From assembly GCF_045788535.1 (NCBI RefSeq), contig NZ_CP074074.1, forward strand, positions 3,100,001 through 3,164,000: DNA of 64,000 bases, read 5' to 3'. The notes beneath the pieces are model-generated. The model worked only from the letters and a program-made list of their open reading frames with translations, was not told the DNA's origin and made no database searches. The first letter of the stretch is position 1. Every line of letters begins with the position of its first letter. Shown in pieces: positions 43,307 to 52,922 of this stretch. The stretch is from Allotamlana fucoidanivorans (GTDB lineage Bacteria; Bacteroidota; Bacteroidia; Flavobacteriales; Flavobacteriaceae). Position numbers and translations under genes: made by a program.

Positions 43307-44632
43307 TTAATTATCTCTCAAATCTGAATCCACTTCATTTGAAGCTATAATTTTATTAATTCGCAACCGGTAATCAGGTCTTTTTGAGCTAGCAACATCA
43401 ATAAATGTTTCTGCATCAGGCCCTTTTGAATAGACATTAAAGAAGGCATGATTACCATACCAGTTTTCAAGGTCTTCATTGTTTGAATTATTTTCAACAA
43501 ATATATTTCCATTACAGTTGTTAAAATACATATCTGTAAACTTAATGCGCTCTAAGTTATGTTGATTTATAACAATCTTACTGTCAAAAATAACAGCAGG
43601 ATTAAAACCAGAGATGACACTTTTATTCATGTCTAGTGATGCACTTTCTCCAACAAAAACAGCTTCGTTTACTAAGCCCATTTTTATATCTTCTTTTAAG
43701 CTTTCACTAGAATTAAGCAAGGTTAAATTTTTTGCCGAAACTGCAGTTAATTTTTTTGTAAAATCTATCTCCTCTTTTTTATTATAAGAAGATACCATTA
43801 AACATTTTGGGCCAGCACTACTTGATATGTATGGAGACCGGATAGCTAATGAATTAGCAAGTTCACATTGCGCTCCATAATTAATTTTAAAATCGTTATT
43901 ATTGGATTTATAAGACACTACTTGATTTAAGCGTAAGTTACCACCCCATATTTCAAAAGAGTTTCCAGCAGAATAACTTACCATAATATGTTCTAAAACC
44001 GTTTCTTTTCCTACACCTGCTAGCAATAAACCATTAAAATATTCAGAGTTTTTTATTCTATTTCCGGCATACTCAATTCTTACATATTGTAATAAGCCCG
44101 AATTACTATTCACATCTTCACCGCCATAATTAGTATAAATATAATCGGCAGGATTTAATTGCGAATAAAAGGATGCCACTGAACCATTACCAAATTTATT
44201 TGTGGCGGCGTCTCCAAGAATAATGATGCCTCCCCAGTCACCTGCTCTTTTTACAGTTTTATTTGATGTAAAGACTATAGGGTCTGTTTCTGTTCCTGCG
44301 GCAATAATGCCAGATCCTTTGGTAATAGTTAGCGAAGCTTTTGATTTATAATCAGCAAGAATAACAGTACCTGGCTCTATAGTAAGCACAGCATTATTGG
44401 TAACAAATACATCGCCCACCAATAAATATACGTGTCGTTTTATAAGTTTTTTATCCAGGGCTATTTTTCCTGTAAGAATTTGAGTAGGCTCACCATAATC
44501 TTGTGTGTTAGGTTTAAACTCAGTCCAATTATTGAGCCAGTTATTAACTCCTATAATTCCTTTTTCTTGTTGAGCAAAAGTGTTTGAAAAAGCAAAAAGA
44601 AATATGAAAACGATTTGGGCAAAATTTTTCAT
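43307..44632 (-). CDS. Secreted right-handed beta-helix-like protein of the gliding cluster
   Basis: Signal peptide MKNFAQIVFIFLFAFSNTFAQ; the ATG at 44632 is preferred over one 9 bases upstream because it begins the signal sequence cleanly. About 420 mature residues contain repeated short strands typical of parallel beta-helices (VFVTNNAVLTIEPGTVILAD, SLTITKGSGIIAAGTETDPIVFTS, LQYVRIEYAGNR, LEHIMVSYSAGNSFEIWGG, LRLNQVVSYKSNNNDFKI). No catalytic motif or T9SS domain is evident. It lies 134 bases upstream of the sprC-like gene and may belong to the same cluster. The function is unknown. Confidence 0.65.
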   Translation of the reverse strand: MKNFAQIVFIFLFAFSNTFAQQEKGIIGVNNWLNNWTEFKPNTQDYGEPTQILTGKIALDKKLIKRHVYLLVGDVFVTNNAVLTIEPGTVILADYKSKASLTITKGSGIIAAGTETDPIVFTSNKTVKRAGDWGGIIILGDAATNKFGNGSVASFYSQLNPADYIYTNYGGEDVNSNSGLLQYVRIEYAGNRIKNSEYFNGLLLAGVGKETVLEHIMVSYSAGNSFEIWGGNLRLNQVVSYKSNNNDFKINYGAQCELANSLAIRSPYISSSAGPKCLMVSSYNKKEEIDFTKKLTAVSAKNLTLLNSSESLKEDIKMGLVNEAVFVGESASLDMNKSVISGFNPAVIFDSKIVINQHNLERIKFTDMYFNNCNGNIFVENNSNNEDLENWYGNHAFFNVYSKGPDAETFIDVASSKRPDYRLRINKIIASNEVDSDLRDN

Positions 44633-44904
44633 AATCAACAATTTGTAGTTATTTACTAATATGGTTTAAATTAATTAATCATTCAAATGTAGATAAAAAT
44701 CCATGAAATACCAATTATTTCGATAAAATACTTAATTTTTAACAATTTGTCGAAAATTTCTATCGATGAAATACATGTATTCAGAAAAAAATTATCTACA
44801 AGCTTAGAGGTATTTACAAACAAAAAGAGCATCAAATTGAAAACATTTTCAACTTAATACTCTCAATAAATAAATTATATAAATTGGCGACCTTACTTCC
44901 TACT

Positions 44905-45354
44905 CTATCTAAATTCATTATATTGATGCAACGATTTCATGATTTCTTCATAAAACAATATGGCTGCTATCAAATTTCTGGTATCTGAATAAGGTAAATA
45001 CTGTTGGTGAAATTCTAATGTGTTTTCTAAATAACCTTCAGTATTATCAAACTGATCATCAAGCGCTTTTCTATTGTCATTTGTTTCAGGAATACCTAAG
45101 GTTGTCATAGTAATTCCAGGCTTGGTAGCAAAAGCAATGTACGGCAAAGTACTGGTAAGGACCTCGTTTCTTTCTGTATAAAGCGATACCAATTCACCTT
45201 TAGACATGCGCTCTAACTCTTCTTTATTATGATACTTTTTTATCGTTACTTTTTCGCTAATTATGCTTTTAGGTCCTTTGTCTTTTTTTTGTGCAAATGC
45301 AAAGCCAGTTACCAAAAAAAGACTAAAACTTAATAAAATAATTTTCGTTTTCAT
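44905..45354 (-). CDS. Small exported protein of unknown function
   Basis: 149 residues with a clear signal peptide (IILLSFSLFLVTGFAFAQ). The mature part is helical and charged (YHNKEELERMSKGELVSLYTERNEVL, TRNLIAAILFYEEIMKSLHQYNEF). I recognise no domain. It is the outermost gene of the minus-strand cluster leading to sprB, separated from the next gene by 263 bases, and may be unrelated to gliding. Confidence 0.6.
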   Translation of the reverse strand: MKTKIILLSFSLFLVTGFAFAQKKDKGPKSIISEKVTIKKYHNKEELERMSKGELVSLYTERNEVLTSTLPYIAFATKPGITMTTLGIPETNDNRKALDDQFDNTEGYLENTLEFHQQYLPYSDTRNLIAAILFYEEIMKSLHQYNEFR

Positions 45355-45542
45355 AAGTATAATTTAGGGATGTACAGCAAATTTATGTAATTAAACGAAA
45401 AAAACAAGCGTTTTGTCGAATTTTTTAAAACATTTTACAAATATGTAAGCGAATACAACATATTTAAAGACAAGAGTGCTCTTATCATTTTTAAATACCC
45501 TTCCTAAAAGCATATTAGCTCATAACTTTAAGTTGTTAAATA

Positions 45543-48500
45543 TCAATAGTTTACACGAAAATATCGTTTTTTTAAATAGGCTAAAATAGCTACTAGACAT
45601 ACAATTGCGATAATTACATATATAAACTTAGGAATAGGTAAAGGATCACCAGCCGCATAGCTATGTAGACCAGATAAGTAATAATTTACACCAAAAGAGG
45701 TCATTATTATTGAACTAAAAGCAAAAACACTTGCTACATTTAAAACATATTTACTTTTTAAACTAGGTATTAGCCTTAAATGTAAAACCACGGCATATAC
45801 AATAATACTTATAAGTGCCCAGGTTTCTTTAGGATCCCAAGCCCAATAACGCCCCCAAGATTCATTAGCCCAAATACCTCCTAAAAATGTTCCTACAGAA
45901 AGAACAAACAGCCCAATAGTCATGGAAATTTCATTTATATAGGTAAGCTCTTTAATACGAATATCAATTTCTTTCTTTGTTTTCTTTGTTTTAAAAATCA
46001 TTAATAACAAAGCCATAAATCCTAATACAGCCGAAAGTGCTAATGGCGCATAACTGCTAACAATAGTTGCTACATGAATTTTTAACCAATACGATTTTAA
46101 AACAGGCATAAGGTTTGTGATTTCCGGGCTCAACCAATCAAGGTAACTTACAAAAAGTAAGGCACCTGAAAATAAAGTGGCTAATGGTAACGAAAAATCA
46201 GACTTCCTAAAGGTTAATAAGCCGCATAGCAAAAGTACCCAGGCCACAAAAACTAACATTTCATAACCATTACTCCAAGGCGCATGCTGTGCCACATACC
46301 ATCTCAATATGATGTTGCCAGTAAAAAGCAAGAAAGTAATGAGACTAAGCAAAACCAATATTTCCCAAAAAATATTAATCCATTTCTGTTTTGAAAATAT
46401 TTTTAGAATAGCTAATACTAACAATAAACCTCCTAAAGAGAAACATATTTGAAACAACCAAAAGTTCAAATTGAGTTGGTTATACCAAAGTTCAGCTTCA
46501 ACACGCTTTTTGCTAGGAATAATATCTTCACCTATAACATCTTGAAATGTTTTGATGTATTCTAATTTTTCACTGGCCTCAATCCATCGTTTAGCATTGA
46601 CGTCTTTAAAATATGCTGGTATTATTTGCTGAGCAAACTTTGCATCTTCTTCAGGGAAATCTTGAAAATGATGTGTTTGGCTGTGCCATTTATTATTAGC
46701 ATCATTACTATTGGGAAAGACTTTAAAATAATTACCAGAAAATACATTATACAGAATGTTGAATCGTTCATCAACTTTAATAATCTCCTTGTCAAGCTCA
46801 TTTCTTTCTGCTGGTTTTTTTTTATTTGCTTTTTCTACAGCCTCCCCTAATAAATATTTTCCGTTGGCATCAAGTAGGTCTGTAAATGCCACTAAACCAT
46901 CTTCACTAACCTGAAGATTTTCAAAAAGCCCGCCGCCCTTTTTAACATCTACTTTTATAATGGGAATAAACTGCCAAATATTAGTAGCTGCTTGCATACC
47001 CAAAAATGCTTGATTTGCCGAATAGGTGATGTGTTTTCCGTTGTGAGTAAATTTAAAGTAAGGCTTTCGCGAAAGCTTTCTTAAAAACTCTGATGCCAAG
47101 GTATTCATTGGTTTTATTCTACCATCTAAATCTTGTACCATCAATCGTCCAAACATGTCAGCATGTTGTTCGTCTATTTCAAGTTGCTTGAGCGTTTCAA
47201 TATTTATAGTAGGTGCTTCTGATTGTCCGAACGAAACCCATGTAACACATAAAAATATGAGAACTAAAGTGACTTGTTTTTGCTTTAATGCCTTAAGTTT
47301 TGAATTTATTACATGAAACCTTGAGGACTTCCCAAAAAGCGTAAAGAACATACCAACCATCATTAAAAAATAGCCTAAATAGGTAATATTAGTACCTAGA
47401 GCGTCATAATTAACGGCCAATACAGTACCTTGTTCATCTGTGTCATAACTGGCCTGAAAAAAGCGGTATCCTTTATAATCTAAAACATTATTCATAAAGA
47501 TGCGGTAAGGCATTTGTTCGTCATTATCAATCACCGTTACCTCGCTAGCATAGGCTGAAGGGCTGGTAGAGCCGGGATAACGTTCTAGCTGAAAATCGTC
47601 TAGCTGAATTGCAAAAGGTGTTTTAATAGGTTCTGCGCCATATGAAAGGATTACTTTAACGCCATTAACAATAACCTCATGGTTGGTAGGCAAAAAACCT
47701 TCCTTATAAATTAGTTGTACTTCTTTTTCTTCATCGCCAACGCTTACATTTATTAGCAAGGTGTCATCTTTCTGCTTATCATTGTCTTTAGGTTTCTCTG
47801 CTCCGCTGACAAGTACCACTTTGCCTTTTGGATGATAAGACAAGGGTACAAATGAAACATCACCATCTCTGTACAGTGTTCTAAAGTTAAGAGGATACAG
47901 GCTATCTTTTTTTATGGTGCTAGCCGCTTCAGTAGCCATTACAAACGTTGCTAAATCCCTAGGAGACTTGATTTTAAATGTGTCATTATCATTCATAACA
48001 TTGATGATGCCTTGTTTTTCAACACCAAAACCAAGTTTTCTATCATGCTGTCCTAAAACTTTAATGTCACCTTGTTTTAAAAAGACTGTTTCTCTACCAT
48101 GTCCAAAGGAAACCACCATTTGAATGGTAGGCACTCCGTTGTCTACATCATCTTCTATTTGAGTAACAGCATCTGCTACGAATTGCTTATAAGAAATATG
48201 AACTGGTTTATCATTAAAACTAGAAACCAATTCAAAATCATTATCACTAAGTGGCGAAAAACTTAATTTTTTTCGAATGGAACGTGATGTATTTCCTTCA
48301 GTTAAATGAGCGTGCAGATAATTATCGGTTGATATAATGGTACTAGATGTTGCACCTTCTCTAATGCGCATAACCCCACTATAAGAGGCATAACGTGTTA
48401 TTCCAGCTCCTATTAATACAACAATAAAAGCAAGATGAAACATGAGTAAAGCCCACTTTTCTAATCGCCAAAGTTTGTATTTAAAAATATTCATTAAAAA

Positions 48501-48680
48501 GCTAAGGCCTAAACCAAGCATCACTATTTCAAACCACCAAGCATCATAAATCATTTTCCAGGCAGTGGCTGTTCCAAAATCATTTTCAATAAAGGTAGCT
48601 GTAGCCATTGCAATGGCAAAGGTTACCAGCAGTAGTACAGCCAACTTTGGTGACGCGAAAAATCGGTACACTTTATTCAT
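45543..48680 (-). CDS. ccsBA: Cytochrome c biogenesis protein CcsBA (ResB-CcsA fusion)
   Basis: System II haem ligase that exports haem and attaches it to apocytochromes. The N-terminal 440 residues are ResB/CcsB-like (FFASPKLAVLLLVTFAIAMATATFIE, several helices, a large periplasmic domain with DFQLERYPGSTSPSAYASEVTV). A second periplasmic part (about 480-700) leads to the CcsA half, whose WWD haem-binding loop reads WANESWGRYWAWDPKETWAL near residue 940. The 1045-residue fused form is typical of Bacteroidetes and epsilonproteobacteria. It lies just after nrfHA, whose multihaem products need it, but a hairpin separates them. Confidence 0.93.
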   Translation of the reverse strand: MNKVYRFFASPKLAVLLLVTFAIAMATATFIENDFGTATAWKMIYDAWWFEIVMLGLGLSFLMNIFKYKLWRLEKWALLMFHLAFIVVLIGAGITRYASYSGVMRIREGATSSTIISTDNYLHAHLTEGNTSRSIRKKLSFSPLSDNDFELVSSFNDKPVHISYKQFVADAVTQIEDDVDNGVPTIQMVVSFGHGRETVFLKQGDIKVLGQHDRKLGFGVEKQGIINVMNDNDTFKIKSPRDLATFVMATEAASTIKKDSLYPLNFRTLYRDGDVSFVPLSYHPKGKVVLVSGAEKPKDNDKQKDDTLLINVSVGDEEKEVQLIYKEGFLPTNHEVIVNGVKVILSYGAEPIKTPFAIQLDDFQLERYPGSTSPSAYASEVTVIDNDEQMPYRIFMNNVLDYKGYRFFQASYDTDEQGTVLAVNYDALGTNITYLGYFLMMVGMFFTLFGKSSRFHVINSKLKALKQKQVTLVLIFLCVTWVSFGQSEAPTINIETLKQLEIDEQHADMFGRLMVQDLDGRIKPMNTLASEFLRKLSRKPYFKFTHNGKHITYSANQAFLGMQAATNIWQFIPIIKVDVKKGGGLFENLQVSEDGLVAFTDLLDANGKYLLGEAVEKANKKKPAERNELDKEIIKVDERFNILYNVFSGNYFKVFPNSNDANNKWHSQTHHFQDFPEEDAKFAQQIIPAYFKDVNAKRWIEASEKLEYIKTFQDVIGEDIIPSKKRVEAELWYNQLNLNFWLFQICFSLGGLLLVLAILKIFSKQKWINIFWEILVLLSLITFLLFTGNIILRWYVAQHAPWSNGYEMLVFVAWVLLLCGLLTFRKSDFSLPLATLFSGALLFVSYLDWLSPEITNLMPVLKSYWLKIHVATIVSSYAPLALSAVLGFMALLLMIFKTKKTKKEIDIRIKELTYINEISMTIGLFVLSVGTFLGGIWANESWGRYWAWDPKETWALISIIVYAVVLHLRLIPSLKSKYVLNVASVFAFSSIIMTSFGVNYYLSGLHSYAAGDPLPIPKFIYVIIAIVCLVAILAYLKKRYFRVNY

Positions 48681-48700
48681 ACATCTTTGTATTATAAACT

Positions 48701-48732
48701 AAAAGATACCTTAAACAATTAAGGTATCTTTT
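48701..48732 (-). terminator. Terminator after nrfA
   Basis: AAAAGATACCTTAA (48701-48714) and TTAAGGTATCTTTT (48719-48732) form a perfect 14-base stem with a 4-base loop, ending the nrfHA transcript 20 bases before the ccsBA start codon. The ccsBA promoter may overlap it. Confidence 0.82.
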
Positions 48733-48763
48733 ACTCATGCTTTTTTTTATTATGTAATCAAGG

Positions 48764-50260
48764 CTAGTTTGCAGCTGAAACCGCATTTATAGGCATTTTA
48801 TCTTCACGTTCTTTTGCTGCCTCTAACCATTTAGGTAATAAATTCTTTTTAAACTCGGCTTTCTCTGCTCTTAGTTTTTCCATATCTAAGCCAATGTATT
48901 CTTGAGCTTTCTCTTTTGAAGAGATGTCTGGCATATCCACTGGTGCATTGTGCCCTAGTTCAGCTAATAATCTGGCTAATTTTACTCGTGCTTCTTGCGC
49001 AATCACCAATCCGCTACCAATAACTCTACCTATTTCTACTGGAGAATGGAATGATGCGCCATGTGCTGCCGCAGAGTAATCCCAGCGCCATTGGCCATGG
49101 CGAATATCAGTTAGTATAGGTTTCATTTGCTCTTCTGTAGCTCCTAAATCCCAGCATTTTTTAGCTTCAATATGTGCCTTTACTAATAGGTCTTCTAATT
49201 TTAAACGATTCTCGGTAGCCTTACGCTGTCTATCATAAACATTAGCAATTAATTTATTCGATTCCTCTCTATGACAAACCTGACAAGCATTTGAGGTATT
49301 ATTTAAAGGCGATTGAATATGGTGATCTGTAAACTTTTGTCCACCTTCACTCTTGTAAGGCATATGACAATCTGCACATGAAACACCTCTATCTGCATGA
49401 ACACCCGTGGTAAATGTTTCGTAACCTGGATGCTGTGCTTTTAGCATAGGTGCCTTACTTAACTTGTGTGTCCAATCTTTAAACTCAATATTATCGTAGT
49501 AAGCCTCCATATCTTCAACAGTCATACCATCTTTCCAAGGGAACACCAAATAAGGGGTGCCCTCTTTTCCTGGTAAATTACTATTGAAATAATACTCAAC
49601 ATGACATTGCGCACACACTAAAGAACGCATTTCATTATGGGTAGCTTGATTGATATCTTTACCCATAGATTCAAAGGCTTCTACCAGTGCAGGTCTGCTA
49701 ATACGTAGTTTCATTGTTTCTGGGTTATGACAATCAGCACAGCCAATAGGATTTACAATTTCCTCACCTTTATCAGCCCATTTACCACTATAAAATTCTT
49801 TTATACCAATCTCATTCATTAAACGTGGAACATCTGGACTTTTACAGGTCCAACACGTAGCTGGCATTGGTCCGTCTCCTTTTCCTTTTGGACCTCCTGT
49901 TCTTAATGTATTGTGAATATCTTCAACAGCATAAGCATGTCCTCTACCTTGATTATAATCTTTAGAGAATCCGTACCCTGCAAATAATACGACTAAATTG
50001 GGGTCTTCTTCTAAAACATCTCGCATAGCAGAACCTCCTTGCATAGAAGCAAATGTTGTGTCTAATGTTTGCAAATAGGATTGATACTCTAGAGGGAAAT
50101 TTTCTCCCCAGACTTCATTTCTTGGTTCGTTCTCTGCAATATTAACTTGAGGAACATATTTGTACTTCGCTTCAGATTTTCGGTTTACAATACTGGAAGC
50201 CAATAATCCTAAAAGAAATACCACAATAACGGTTACGATAAATAATACTTTGTTTTTCAT
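48764..50260 (-). CDS. nrfA: Ammonia-forming cytochrome c nitrite reductase
   Basis: The periplasmic pentahaem enzyme reduces nitrite to ammonium with six electrons. Haem 1, the active site, has the diagnostic CxxCK motif (CWTCK, Cys136-Lys140). The other four are CADCH, CAQCH, CADCH and CQVCH, and the conserved HADRGVSCADCHMPY and KFTDHHIQSPL stretches are present. An N-terminal anchor helix (LFIVTVIVVFLLGLLASSIV) replaces a cleavable signal. The length of 498 is usual. It lies 13 bases downstream of nrfH, which passes it electrons from menaquinol. Confidence 0.97.
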   Translation of the reverse strand: MKNKVLFIVTVIVVFLLGLLASSIVNRKSEAKYKYVPQVNIAENEPRNEVWGENFPLEYQSYLQTLDTTFASMQGGSAMRDVLEEDPNLVVLFAGYGFSKDYNQGRGHAYAVEDIHNTLRTGGPKGKGDGPMPATCWTCKSPDVPRLMNEIGIKEFYSGKWADKGEEIVNPIGCADCHNPETMKLRISRPALVEAFESMGKDINQATHNEMRSLVCAQCHVEYYFNSNLPGKEGTPYLVFPWKDGMTVEDMEAYYDNIEFKDWTHKLSKAPMLKAQHPGYETFTTGVHADRGVSCADCHMPYKSEGGQKFTDHHIQSPLNNTSNACQVCHREESNKLIANVYDRQRKATENRLKLEDLLVKAHIEAKKCWDLGATEEQMKPILTDIRHGQWRWDYSAAAHGASFHSPVEIGRVIGSGLVIAQEARVKLARLLAELGHNAPVDMPDISSKEKAQEYIGLDMEKLRAEKAEFKKNLLPKWLEAAKEREDKMPINAVSAAN

Positions 50261-50273
50261 CTGCTATACTTTG

Positions 50274-50873
50274 TTAGTCTTTAATCTGCTCTTGCATCCA
50301 TTCAGGAATTACAAGTTCATCTTCTTGGTCTGTGGGTAAGGGTGCTACGTTAAATTTAATTGTTGATAAACCATGAACTTTTCCATGCGGTACTTGCTTG
50401 TGACAACTCCAACATTGGCGTCCGGTTCTATTATCTCTATGGTCTTCTATCCAACCATCATATTTTGTTTGGGTAACCTGCTGAACATGGCAGCGAATAC
50501 AATTTTGTTGCACCACTTCTTGTGAGGCCTCTTTCATTTTAATCACATCAGGTTCTGCTCTCAAAGTAAAAACAGAAGCATGATACATCCCATCTTTGGC
50601 TTTGAAATAATATTTATTAAAAACATTATCGTGGGGTACGTGACAATCATTACATTTTGCCCATTCACGATGAGAACTATGCATCCAACTGTTATAAACT
50701 GGTGTCATTACATGGCAATTTACACAAGCCTGAGGATCATCAGACATATATGATAGAATCTTAGATTCTCTCGCCATGAACAAACCTAAACCAACTATAA
50801 CCGCAATGAAGAAAACCGCGGTGGTTCGCCATCTGGATGTCTTTGGTGGTAATATTTCTTTTTTACGCTTCAA
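50274..50873 (-). CDS. nrfH: Cytochrome c nitrite reductase small subunit, NapC/NirT type
   Basis: Membrane-anchored tetrahaem quinol dehydrogenase that feeds NrfA. One N-terminal helix (TTAVFFIAVIVGLGLFMAR) precedes four CxxCH motifs: CVNCH, CNDCH, CIRCH and CWSCH. 199 residues fits NrfH. It is the first gene of the pair. The 219 bases upstream contain the promoter; I see no clear FNR/CRP-type palindrome. Confidence 0.95.
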   Translation of the reverse strand: MKRKKEILPPKTSRWRTTAVFFIAVIVGLGLFMARESKILSYMSDDPQACVNCHVMTPVYNSWMHSSHREWAKCNDCHVPHDNVFNKYYFKAKDGMYHASVFTLRAEPDVIKMKEASQEVVQQNCIRCHVQQVTQTKYDGWIEDHRDNRTGRQCWSCHKQVPHGKVHGLSTIKFNVAPLPTDQEDELVIPEWMQEQIKD

Positions 50874-51092
50874 TATTATTCGCTATAGTTTTATAAATAA
50901 CAACGCGTACCTTTATCACTTGGACTCATTACCAATGACTTAAAAAACCGAATAAAAAATAGGTGGAAATTCAAGGTTAATTAGCGTTAGTTAAAGTAAA
51001 GTTAAAATAATTTATTTATTCTCACAACACATGCAAATATATTTCTTCCCTTTTTTTTGAAACATAACATTTGTCATACTTTTCTACTTTAA

Positions 51093-52733
51093 TTAAAAAA
51101 GTTTTTTATAATAATCATCAGCCATTCTATACGTAGTAAATTCGGGAATCACATCATTCATAGCAGTAAATACAATATCTTGCCATTTATCTGGTTGATT
51201 ATAGTAGGTAGGTATGACACGGTCTTCTAAAATTTTATACAAATTTTCTGTGTCTAACTTATCTTGATCCCAAATAGGCATTTTATAATCTAAAGCGGGA
51301 AGCACAAAACAATTCTCTCCATCTTTTTCAAACTCAGGAATCCACCCATCATTAGTTGACACATTTACCGAACCATTCATAGCAGCCGTCATACCACTTG
51401 TTCCAGATGCTTCACGGGTTATTCTTGGTGTATTTAACCAGACATCGGAACCACACTTTAATTTTCTAGATAAATCTATTTCATAACCAATAAGTACGGC
51501 TAAATTTGGTTCGTATTTAGAATTATGCACTAAATGATTAAATGTGTTGATGGCATCAAAATCAAACGGATAAGGTTTGCCTGCCCAGATAATTTGAATA
51601 GGTCTATCCTGATTATGTATGAGTCTTTTAAATCTATCAAAATCATGAAGTAATAAATCGGCTCTTTTATAGGCGGCAAAGCGTCTTGCCCATACTACAG
51701 TTAATACATTTGGATTAAAATCCTTGCCTGTTTGCTTTTTTACTTCAAGGAATAATTCTTGTTTTAATTCAAGTTTTCGGGCTTTATAGCTATTAGAATC
51801 TTTATTAATCCAAGCTTCCTTTATTTTGTCATCATGCCAAAATTTTTGATTCTGTGCATTTGTAATGGGAATAATATCACAAATACCGTCATAGTCTTTC
51901 CACATATCATTGGCCACTTTGGCATGTAGTTTTGATACCCCATTCGCTTTTCTTGACATCCTGAGTGCTGAAATAGTGTAATTGATCATGCCGCCGTTTA
52001 CCATTTCTCTCTGTAATTCATCATCACTTAAGGTACGCCCAAAAAAGCCACATCTGTTTAAATGCCGTGCTTCTCGTTCTTCATTACCTGCCTTTTCGGG
52101 TGTATGTGTAGTAAAAACCATTTGATCTTTAGTGATTCCTCTATCTCTTAAGTAATAAAACGCAGGTAACGCATGGCCTTCATTTAAATGATAGGTGTCT
52201 GCTCCTCCCAAAGCCTCTACAACTTTAGCACCTCCAATTCCTAAAACAATACTTTGAGACACCCGTGTTACTGGATTTCGGTCATATAAATGATTAGTTA
52301 TGGTTCTTGATAAATGATCATTGCCATCAACATCGGTACTTAAAAAGTACATAGGAACCGTACCAAAAATCTCAGGTTTTAAAATATAGGCTCTAACCTT
52401 TACATACGGGTTATCATGAAGCTTTACCTCTACTTCAATTCCTGTGTCTTCTAAAAAATCAAAGTGCTTTTCATTGAATTCTGTACGCAACGTTTGATCT
52501 TCATTTCTTGCCTGATCATAGTAACCATACTTCCATAGCATACCAACACCGATCATGTTTTGTTTTAACTCATAACCTGAGCGCATATGCGATCCCGCCA
52601 GAAAACCAAGACCTCCAGAATATATGTTAAAGGACTGATGAATACCAAATTCCATACTAAAATAGGCTACTTTTTTGCTATACTCAGGGTTAGGTTCATA
52701 GGGATGATACCAGGTTGTATACTCTTTATTCAT
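51093..52733 (-). CDS. Alpha-glucan phosphorylase-like protein (short type) lacking the PLP lysine
   Basis: The 546 residues follow the short alpha-glucan phosphorylase family: AYFSMEFGIHQSFNIYSGGLGFLAGSHMRS, YHLNEGHALPAFYYL, FTTHTPEKAGNE, VWARRFAAYKRADLLL, IIWAGKPYP, VWLNTPRITREASGTSGM. In glycogen phosphorylases, EASGTGNMK or EASGTSGMK carries the lysine that holds pyridoxal phosphate. Here the codon is ACG, giving Thr449 (51387-51389). The rest of the active-site frame is kept. The protein may therefore be a PLP-independent glycosyltransferase or a non-catalytic glucan-binding relative. I dimly recall the same change in other Bacteroidetes, so it may be a clade feature. Confidence 0.8.
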   Translation of the reverse strand: MNKEYTTWYHPYEPNPEYSKKVAYFSMEFGIHQSFNIYSGGLGFLAGSHMRSGYELKQNMIGVGMLWKYGYYDQARNEDQTLRTEFNEKHFDFLEDTGIEVEVKLHDNPYVKVRAYILKPEIFGTVPMYFLSTDVDGNDHLSRTITNHLYDRNPVTRVSQSIVLGIGGAKVVEALGGADTYHLNEGHALPAFYYLRDRGITKDQMVFTTHTPEKAGNEEREARHLNRCGFFGRTLSDDELQREMVNGGMINYTISALRMSRKANGVSKLHAKVANDMWKDYDGICDIIPITNAQNQKFWHDDKIKEAWINKDSNSYKARKLELKQELFLEVKKQTGKDFNPNVLTVVWARRFAAYKRADLLLHDFDRFKRLIHNQDRPIQIIWAGKPYPFDFDAINTFNHLVHNSKYEPNLAVLIGYEIDLSRKLKCGSDVWLNTPRITREASGTSGMTAAMNGSVNVSTNDGWIPEFEKDGENCFVLPALDYKMPIWDQDKLDTENLYKILEDRVIPTYYNQPDKWQDIVFTAMNDVIPEFTTYRMADDYYKKLF

Positions 52734-52922
52734 GATTCAAATGTTTTATGCAGTAAACTTAGCCAAAAGAAGTTAATTGATTATATGATAAATATCATCA
52801 TAACACTATTTTAATATTAAGTTTATAAGAAAAGATTTTCTATAAGACCAATGACCTTAATCTCATTCTATGAAATCAAATAGTCTTTTTTAGAAATTAA
52901 CGGATAAATTTTTAGTGGTCAA

